Source: an uncultured Alphaproteobacteria bacterium (GTDB lineage: Bacteria > Pseudomonadota > Alphaproteobacteria > RF32 > CAG-239). From it: a stretch of 64,000 bases of DNA. Under the pieces are notes generated by a model. The model saw only the letters and a program-made list of their open reading frames with translations, was not told where the DNA came from and ran no database searches. Made by a program: the position numbers and the translations under genes. Shown here in pieces: positions 59,131 through 64,000 of this stretch; within the stretch, counting starts at the first letter, position 1; each line of letters begins with the position of its first letter. The DNA is taken from the NCBI GenBank assembly GCA_910584385.1, contig CAJUAK010000002.1, forward strand, positions 62,001-126,000, written 5' to 3'.

Positions 59131-59367
59131 ATGGAAGAAACGGAAATTTCCCGTCAGCTTTTTGAGCTTTTGAAGGGCAATGGATATGCAGATGTAACAA
59201 AACATGATTCTTTCAAAGAGTTCATGGACAGTCTGGACAAGCTTGAGTTGTTTATCATGGTAGACAGGCACTTTGGCATTCATACCTCGGATGAGGATGT
59301 CCTCGGCGTTGACACTGTACAAGATCTTGTAGATCTTATCTCTCAAAAGCTTTCTGCCGGAAAATGA
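59131..59367 (+). CDS. ACP-like protein, paralog 1
   Basis: A 78-residue ACP-fold protein with the phosphopantetheine serine at S34 in FMDSLDKLELF. Helices I, II and III are recognisable, but it is the most diverged of the first five paralogs. It lacks the glycine before MDSLD and the MxxEExVKxLQGLV start of its neighbours. It opens an array of six ACP-like genes with no synthase or thioesterase between them. Its acyl substrate and partner are unknown. Confidence 0.85.
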   Translation: MEETEISRQLFELLKGNGYADVTKHDSFKEFMDSLDKLELFIMVDRHFGIHTSDEDVLGVDTVQDLVDLISQKLSAGK

Positions 59368-59454
59368 CTTTTGCCGCAGGAGCTGTGTTTCGCTTTTAGC
59401 GCGTTTGTGAAAGATATCAGATATCTTTGTGTTATTAACTTAATTATTTTTCTT

Positions 59455-59685
59455 ATGAAAAGAGAAGAAATCGTAAAAGTTCTTCAAGGGCTTGTTGAAG
59501 AACAGACGGGGGTTCCGTTGGAAGAAAAATCTTCCTTTGCGGAAGCCGGCATGGACAGCCTGGACCGCTTAGAACTTTGTGTTGCTGTTGAGAGACAGTT
59601 CTCTATTGTTTTTAAGGGCCCGAAGGAAGAAAACGTTGACAGTATCAGCGAACTGGCAGATGTTGTTTCCCGGAAACTTAAATGA
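59455..59685 (+). CDS. ACP-like protein, paralog 2
   Basis: A 76-residue ACP with S35 in GMDSLDRLEL, starting MKREEIVKVLQGLVEEQ. The frame is open from 59371, but that upstream part is not ACP-like and the ATG at 59455 matches the other paralogs. It has its own terminator (59706-59736). It is a member of the array with acidic helix II typical of ACP recognition surfaces. Confidence 0.88.
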   Translation: MKREEIVKVLQGLVEEQTGVPLEEKSSFAEAGMDSLDRLELCVAVERQFSIVFKGPKEENVDSISELADVVSRKLK

Positions 59686-59705
59686 CAAGTTCTCTTCTTT
59701 TGAAA

Positions 59706-59736
59706 GAGCCTTTCCCTTGCGGAAAGGCTTTTTTGT
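59706..59736 (+). terminator. Terminator after ACP paralog 2
   Basis: An AGCCTTTCC / GGAAAGGCT stem with a 5-nt loop is followed by TTTTT. Confidence 0.85.
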
Positions 59737-59748
59737 TTAAAAAAAAGC

Positions 59749-59776
59749 TTGCATTTAGATGATTTTTCCTTATAAA
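59749..59776 (+). promoter_or_regulatory. Promoter of ACP paralog 3
   Basis: TTGCAT (59749-59754) and TATAAA (59771-59776) are spaced by 16 bp. The same elements recur 368 and 736 bp further on. Confidence 0.7.
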
Positions 59777-59825
59777 GGTATGAGCGATAAGTTATTTATA
59801 TTTATTCACTTTAATTATTTAACAT

Positions 59826-60056
59826 ATGGAAAAAGAAGAAGTTGTAAAAATTCTTCAGGGGCTTGTTAAAGAACAGCAGCGCCTCTCATTGGCGGAAGAA
59901 GATTCCTTTAAGGAAAACGGTATGGACAGCCTTGACCAGATTGAACTCTGTATGGGGGCCGAAAAGCATTTTTCCATCGCTATTGATGATGCTGAGGCCG
60001 AAAATGTTGAAAATATCGGAGAACTGGCAGATCTTGTTCTTCAAAAGTTGGGTTGA
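59826..60056 (+). CDS. ACP-like protein, paralog 3
   Basis: A 76-residue ACP with S35 in GMDSLDQIELCMGAEKHF and start MEKEEVVKILQGLV. It has its own promoter and terminator, so each gene in this part of the array is an independent transcription unit. The last 45 or so bases are nearly identical to the 3' end of paralog 4, while the middle differs. Confidence 0.88.
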   Translation: MEKEEVVKILQGLVKEQQRLSLAEEDSFKENGMDSLDQIELCMGAEKHFSIAIDDAEAENVENIGELADLVLQKLG

Positions 60057-60561
60057 TCCCGTTCCATTGAAAAAAAGCCTTTCCTTGTGTGGAAAGGCTT
60101 TTGTCATATAAAAAACTTGCATTTGGGCTATTTTGCTTTATAAAGGTATGAGAGACAAGTTATTTATATTTATTCACTTTAATTATTCAGCATATGGAAA
60201 GGGAAGGAGTTGTAAAAATTCTTCAAGAAGATATTGAAGAAAAGCTGAACTTTTCATTAGAGGAAAGAGATTCCTTTAAAGAAAGCGGTATGGACAGTCT
60301 TGATAGATTTTTAATATGCATAGGGGCTGAAAGATATTTTGATATTGTTCTTGGCGATGCCGAGTTTGAAAAAGTTGATACCCTCGGAGAACTGGCAGAT
60401 CTCGTTCTTCAAAAGTTGGGTTGACCCCGTTCCATTGAAAAAAAGCCTTTCCTTGTGTGGAAAGGCTTTTGTCATATAAAAAACTTGCATTTGGGCTATT
60501 TTGCTTTATAAAGGTATGAGAGACAAGTTATTTATATTTATTCACTTTAATTATTCAGCTT
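60057..60561 (+). repeat. Two near-identical 137-bp spacers in the ACP array
   Basis: 60057-60193 and 60425-60561 each contain a terminator (AAGCCTTTCC / GGAAAGGCTT), a promoter (TTGCAT, 16 bp, TATAAA at 60117-60144 and 60485-60512) and the same leader. By eye they differ at only two positions, while paralogs 4 and 5 that follow them differ strongly. Confidence 0.9.
60194..60424 (+). CDS. ACP-like protein, paralog 4
   Basis: A 76-residue ACP with S35 in GMDSLDRFLICIGAERYF. Helix II has changed (RFLICI where others have QIELCM or QLELCM), which may alter partner binding. It lies exactly 368 bp after paralog 3 and 368 bp before paralog 5, with almost identical spacers on both sides. Confidence 0.87.
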   Translation: MEREGVVKILQEDIEEKLNFSLEERDSFKESGMDSLDRFLICIGAERYFDIVLGDAEFEKVDTLGELADLVLQKLG

Positions 60562-60792
60562 ATGGAAAGAGAAGAAATTGTAAAAATTCTCCAAGGGCTT
60601 GTTAAGAAAACGCAGCGCCTTACATTAGGGGAAAGAGATTCCTTTGAGAAAAGCGGCATGGACAGCCTTGATCAGCTCGAGCTCTGTATGCATACTGAAA
60701 AGCAATTCTCTATTGTTATTGAGGATGCGGAAGTGCTCTCTACTGAAAATATCGGCGACCTTGCCGACATTGTCCTTTCGAAAATAGGATAA
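60562..60792 (+). CDS. ACP-like protein, paralog 5
   Basis: A 76-residue ACP with S35 in GMDSLDQLELCMHTEKQF and start MEREEIVKILQGLV. It shares its promoter and spacer with paralog 4, but its coding sequence has diverged throughout. It is followed by a different terminator (GAACC-type stem, 60808-60842). Confidence 0.88.
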   Translation: MEREEIVKILQGLVKKTQRLTLGERDSFEKSGMDSLDQLELCMHTEKQFSIVIEDAEVLSTENIGDLADIVLSKIG

Positions 60793-60807
60793 TTATCCCG
60801 CCTTTAT

Positions 60808-60846
60808 GAAAAGAACCTGTCTGTAAAAGACGGGTTCTTTTGCTTT
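60808..60846 (+). terminator. Terminator after ACP paralog 5
   Basis: An AAGAACC...GTCT / AAGAC...GGTTCTT stem is followed by a T-rich stretch. Confidence 0.8.
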
Positions 60847-60937
60847 TTATAAAAATTTTTATAAAAAAAGGTTGCTTATCCTTTTTTTTATGTTTATTTT
60901 AAAATCACTAAAATACCAATTATAAAAATTATTGCCT

Positions 60938-61114
60938 ATGGATTTTATCTATCGATTTTTCATCTTGGCAGATTTATTCAACATCAAAAGAATCAGCCTG
61001 ATGAACCCAACTTCGGTTACCCGCCGCTTTTTTTCCAACCATTCGGTCGGCAAGAAAAAAATCAAAGGGACAAAGTGTTTAGTGATTAACCGCCGTGGTT
61101 TCCGCGGAAAATAA
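60938..61114 (+). CDS. Doubtful short basic ORF between ACP paralogs 5 and 6
   Basis: A 58-codon frame starting MDFIYRFFILADLFNIKRIS and ending in a very basic stretch (KKKIKGTKCLVINRRGFRGK). No ribosome-binding site is seen, and an opposite-strand frame covers the same DNA. It ends 8 nt before paralog 6. It could be a gene remnant or a leader of that gene; I list it only as possible. Confidence 0.25.
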   Translation: MDFIYRFFILADLFNIKRISLMNPTSVTRRFFSNHSVGKKKIKGTKCLVINRRGFRGK

Positions 61115-61122
61115 AACTCACG

Positions 61123-61350
61123 ATGGATAAACAAAAAATTATTAAAAAAATCCTGAAGGTGGCTAAGAAATGCGGACATCCGCATTTTTCCGCCCAGACG
61201 GTCTTTTCCAGGACATCTATGGACAGCCTGGATAAAATGGACTTTTTGGTTTCTGTGGAGGAGGCGTTTAAAATTACCCTCCCGGAAGACAAACTCGAAC
61301 GGGTTCAGTCTGTTGAAGAGCTTACGAATCTTGTTGAAGCTTCTCTCTGA
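61123..61350 (+). CDS. ACP-like protein, paralog 6
   Basis: A 75-residue ACP with S35 in SMDSLDKMDFLVSVEEAF. The N-terminal helix is basic and carries histidines and a cysteine (KKILKVAKKCGHPHF), unlike the acidic neighbours, so it is the most distinctive member. It is followed by a hairpin (61357-61390) shared with the convergent YbjN gene. Confidence 0.85.
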   Translation: MDKQKIIKKILKVAKKCGHPHFSAQTVFSRTSMDSLDKMDFLVSVEEAFKITLPEDKLERVQSVEELTNLVEASL

Positions 61351-61356
61351 AAAAAA

Positions 61357-61390
61357 CAGCCTTTCCTTTTTAGGAAGGGCTCTTTTTTTA
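61357..61390. terminator. Terminator between ACP paralog 6 and the YbjN gene
   Basis: An AGCC(TTTCC) / GGAAGGGCT stem is flanked by an A-run and a T-run, at a convergent gene junction. Confidence 0.75.
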
Positions 61391-61891
61391 AGCTTGTCCG
61401 GCGGTTTCCATCAGGAGAGGGTATAATGCCTGCCGGGGAGCCATGCCTTTGGTTAAAACGACATTAAATATCGGATACATCCTTTCGCATTCTTTGATGG
61501 CGACTTTGATAATTTGCGATATTTTTTCTTCTATCAGGAGGCTGTCATCGGAAGGGTTAAGAAAAACAGAGTGTTTGAACACGGGTGTGTTTTGTTCTGT
61601 CCAGTAAGAAAAATGCCCCACCCATAATTCTTCATTGATTAAAGCGAGAAGTTCAAAAATTTTGCTCCGGTCTTCAATCTTGGTTTCAATATCCATCAGG
61701 CAGGAAATATGCAGGCAGTGCATGTTGCGTTCCCAAGAAAAAAATAAAAGCATGTTGTTCCATTTTCCCTGAACTTCAACAACGACTTCGTCAATACTTC
61801 GGCGTTCAAACTCGAAAGATTGTCCGGAAAAAATATCCTCAACAGTGTCTATCGGGTTGTTATTCCTGGCTAAATTCTCTGCCACATTCAT
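61388..61891 (-). CDS. YbjN domain-containing protein
   Basis: A 167-residue protein of the alphaproteobacterial YbjN family (type III secretion chaperone-like fold). Typical segments are NPIDTVEDIF, FERRSIDEVVVEVQGKWN, LLFFSWERNMHCLHISC, FELLALINEELWVGHFSYW, ECERMYPIFNVVL and APRQALYPLLMETAGQA. In E. coli YbjN is a sensory or regulatory protein affecting motility and stress; the role here is unknown. It is monocistronic and divergent from lgt. Confidence 0.88.
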   Translation of the reverse strand: MNVAENLARNNNPIDTVEDIFSGQSFEFERRSIDEVVVEVQGKWNNMLLFFSWERNMHCLHISCLMDIETKIEDRSKIFELLALINEELWVGHFSYWTEQNTPVFKHSVFLNPSDDSLLIEEKISQIIKVAIKECERMYPIFNVVLTKGMAPRQALYPLLMETAGQA

Positions 61892-61974
61892 TTAAATCTG
61901 CCTTTGCGGTTAAGTGAGCTTTTTTGCTGTAATCAGATTGCAATGTCGAGTCGCAGAAAACAATAAGATAAAAA

Positions 61975-62082
61975 AGTTTTCCACTTAATTCACAGCTGTG
62001 GAAAAATGTTAATTGTTTTTATTGCGCAAAAACAAAAAGATAGTTTTTTTATGCCGAATTGTTATTTTTAATATGTGGATAT
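61975..62082. promoter_or_regulatory. A+T-rich region with DnaA-box-like sequences
   Basis: The 245-bp gap between the YbjN gene and lgt holds TTTTCCAC / GTGGAAAA (61977-61984 with 61998-62005). TGTGGAAAA (61997-62005) and TGTGGATAT (62074-62082) are each one mismatch from the DnaA box. The region also carries the promoters of two divergent genes. It may be regulatory; proof of an origin is lacking. Confidence 0.3.
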
Positions 62083-62136
62083 ATTTTTTTATCTTAATAT
62101 AATCTTTACAATTATAAAATTTCACAGAGGTTTTTT

Positions 62137-62931
62137 ATGTACGGACTTGCATATCCTGAGATTTCGCCAATTGCTTTTAGTTTGGGGCCGTTGGCTGTCC
62201 GCTGGTATTCCCTGGCTTATCTTTTTGGCATTTTATCAGCTTGGTTTTTGTTGTTGCGCAATATTAAAAAATATCAGCTGCCCCTGGATAAAGCCAAGGT
62301 GGAAGATTTGGTCTTTTATGTAACTTTAGGCATTATCTTAGGCGGGCGCCTTGGCTATGCCATTTTTTACGGCGGTGCGGCGATGTGGCAAAATCCTCTG
62401 CATTTACTGGAAATTTGGAAAGGCGGCATGTCCTTCCACGGCGGTGTTGCCGGCGTGATTATCGCGGTTTATGTTTATGCCCGTAAGATTCAATATTCAT
62501 TTTTAGGTTTGATGGATTTGGTTGCGCTTTATACGCCAATCGGCATTTTCTTGGGGCGCCTTGCCAATTTTGTAAATGATGAGCTTTGGGGGCGCGTGAG
62601 CAATGTGGCTTGGGCTGTCCGCTTTCCTAACGGCGGTTTTCTTCCCAGGCATCCGTCGCAGCTTTATGAAGCCTTTTTAGAAGGTTTGGTTATGCTGGTG
62701 ATTTTAAATTTTGCATGGCGTTATAAGGCTGTTCGCGAAAAACATGGCGTGGTTTCCGCTTTGTTTGTTTTATTTTATGGCATTTTTCGCATGCTTTTGG
62801 AGCAGTTTAGAGAACCAGATATGCAATTGGGATTTATTATCGGGCATATTACGATGGGACAGCTCCTTTCTCTGCCGTTGGTTTTGACCGGCGTTGCCCT
62901 TCTGTTTTGGCGTTTTAAGCCTGCGAAGTAA
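62137..62931 (+). CDS. lgt: Prolipoprotein diacylglyceryl transferase
   Basis: Inner-membrane enzyme that attaches diacylglycerol to the lipobox cysteine of prolipoproteins, the first step for the lipoproteins encoded here (15091, 34789). Seven transmembrane helices are predicted. Signatures are GGRLGYAIFYG, GGMSFHGGVAG, GRLANFVNDELWGR and HPSQLYEAFLEG. Length (264) is normal. Next to YbjN it follows a frequent alphaproteobacterial order. Confidence 0.97.
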   Translation: MYGLAYPEISPIAFSLGPLAVRWYSLAYLFGILSAWFLLLRNIKKYQLPLDKAKVEDLVFYVTLGIILGGRLGYAIFYGGAAMWQNPLHLLEIWKGGMSFHGGVAGVIIAVYVYARKIQYSFLGLMDLVALYTPIGIFLGRLANFVNDELWGRVSNVAWAVRFPNGGFLPRHPSQLYEAFLEGLVMLVILNFAWRYKAVREKHGVVSALFVLFYGIFRMLLEQFREPDMQLGFIIGHITMGQLLSLPLVLTGVALLFWRFKPAK

Positions 62932-64000
62932 TATTATGGCTGAAGCTTAAAGCTTTTTGCAAGACTTTATGGGCGCGCACTAAAACTTCAACAGAATTTG
63001 CGTCAGAACGCTTCTTTTCAGAGACGCTTCCTGAAACTGTCAGCTTAACGATTTTGCTCCTGCCCGGAAGGCAAAAAGATGCCGAGGCAATAATGCGGCG
63101 CAGGTTTTCCATACGCTGGTAGGCGCCTTTTTTAATCTCGTTTTTGAATATGATTACAAATTCCTCTTCGCTGTATCTGTATATGTTTTCATCGGGTTCC
63201 GCATTGCGGAGCTTTTGGGCAATCATTTTTACAAGGGCGTTTCTTTGCCGGCGCCCGAACATGTAAGCAAGCTTGTCATAATCATCAACCGAGATAATGC
63301 CGATGCTGTATTTTAACGGGAAGTTTGCAGATTGAATGACATATGCTTTGCGGCTCATTAATCCGGTAAGGGCATCGCGGTATGTGTGGTCATAAATATG
63401 ATAAATCACGGCAATTAGCATAATTATTCCGGAAACGGCGTAAAACAGGGCAAGAGCCGTCGGCGATGCAAAATAGTATGTGGCGGCAAAAATATTCAGG
63501 TTTGAGAAAAACAGCGCGCTGTCTAAAATGGAGCCGCTTTGAACAGCCTTTGCACAGCTTGCCGCCAATAAGCATAAAAAGAGCAGCAGGCTCATGTCTC
63601 CCGGAAGGGATGAAACGCCGGTTTCAAAATTATAGTCAATGCTTATTCCGCTTAGAATCCTTTCTGCAATTGCATATTCTGCCAGCAGGAACAGGAATAA
63701 AATTAAATTTCTTCCGGATAAAAGCCTGCGTTCGGGGAGAAATGAAAATAAAAGCAGGTTGAACGGAAGAAAGACAAAAAGGTTATGTGCGTGCGGCATG
63801 GACTCTATGTCTGCACCGTATTTTATTTTGAGGCTGTTGATGAGGATGTAGCTTAAAAGGAGGGTTATTAAATAAAAAGCCGGTTTGCTTTGGTTGAAAT
63901 AAAGCAAAATAAAAAGGGAGAGGAAGCTGCAGCCATAAAAGCCTATATGCAAAAACAACAGGGCATTTCTGCCAAATTCGTCGTTTCCATAAAAAACAAG
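62915..64000 (-). CDS. Membrane protein with degenerate GGDEF domain (partial at window end)
   Basis: The N-terminal part has about seven hydrophobic segments. The C-terminal domain of about 160 residues starts HTYRDALTGLMSRKAYV, typical of diguanylate cyclase folds. The signature GGDEF is replaced by SEEEF (RYSEEEFVIIF), so cyclic di-GMP synthesis is unlikely and a sensor or binding role is more probable. No ATG begins the frame: it opens with TTG at 63958 and stays open to base 64000, so the true start lies outside the window. It overlaps lgt by 17 nt at the 3' ends. Confidence 0.82.
   Translation of the reverse strand, partial: LVFYGNDEFGRNALLFLHIGFYGCSFLSLFILLYFNQSKPAFYLITLLLSYILINSLKIKYGADIESMPHAHNLFVFLPFNLLLFSFLPERRLLSGRNLILFLFLLAEYAIAERILSGISIDYNFETGVSSLPGDMSLLLFLCLLAASCAKAVQSGSILDSALFFSNLNIFAATYYFASPTALALFYAVSGIIMLIAVIYHIYDHTYRDALTGLMSRKAYVIQSANFPLKYSIGIISVDDYDKLAYMFGRRQRNALVKMIAQKLRNAEPDENIYRYSEEEFVIIFKNEIKKGAYQRMENLRRIIASASFCLPGRSKIVKLTVSGSVSEKKRSDANSVEVLVRAHKVLQKALSFSHNITSQA

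Noticed and set aside
60949..61185. Minus-strand frame of 78 codons across ACP paralog 6
   Set aside because: It overlaps a gene with a clear ACP motif and shows no ribosome-binding site or known domain.

Overview
The window reads as a contig from a host-associated alphaproteobacterium. A FliX-type flagellar regulator, a DksA that keeps only one of the four zinc cysteines, and an alphaproteobacterial-type YbjN protein all point there. It uses the standard genetic code (TGA works as a stop) and has moderate to low G+C. The species cannot be named from the sequence.

Layout. (1) 1-21.75 kb is core chromosome: prfA, a cold-shock gene, lepA, a four-gene nucleoside salvage operon (cdd-punA-deoC-deoA), a very large AsmA-like protein, a GalU-like transferase, a HAD hydrolase, envelope proteins and an OmpA-like barrel, a prepilin coupled to fliX, dksA, then maf-RNase G-yacG, a lone VirB2-like pilin, TspO and DUF805. 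(2) About 21.92-46.37 kb is an A+T-rich integrated island of roughly 24.45 kb in the 3' end of a tRNA-Leu(CAG) gene. It is bounded by a TGGTGC repeat and carries a large serine recombinase at the tRNA end. Its cargo is a hipBA toxin-antitoxin pair, a type I restriction-modification operon with four accessory genes, a tight nine-gene operon built around a Ycf46-like AAA ATPase, two small serine recombinases, a third ankyrin protein and a possible HUH endonuclease. (3) 46.37-64 kb is core again: tRNA-Leu, uppP, a response regulator, an M23 peptidase, xseA, ftsY, mtaB, ldh, an ABC-2 exporter, acpP-fabF-mltG, an array of six acyl-carrier-protein paralogs, a YbjN protein, lgt, and a degenerate GGDEF protein that runs off the window end.

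Most notable systems. The island operon at 34789-41775 joins a Ycf46-like AAA ATPase, a radical-SAM activase, a fusion of DUF1257 (Ycf35-like) with DUF2997, two ankyrin proteins, a membrane zinc-ribbon protein and three envelope or unknown proteins. Four of its products end in a similar short basic-then-acidic tail (KRRLEL, RRRLEL, GRKIEI, GRRIDLI), and predicted topology places every tail in the cytoplasm. This looks like a shared recognition tag and is my best candidate for an undescribed system. The type I restriction locus carries a G10 tract that splits hsdS, and loss of one G would restore a 419-residue protein. It also has 3.8 copies of a 12-bp repeat coding for LEAE between the two target-recognition halves, so it has two independent means of switching specificity. 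The six ACP paralogs show a reversed conservation pattern: two consecutive spacers are nearly identical while the genes around them have diverged.

No database search or folding program was available. Family names come from motif recognition, and the weaker ones are marked.
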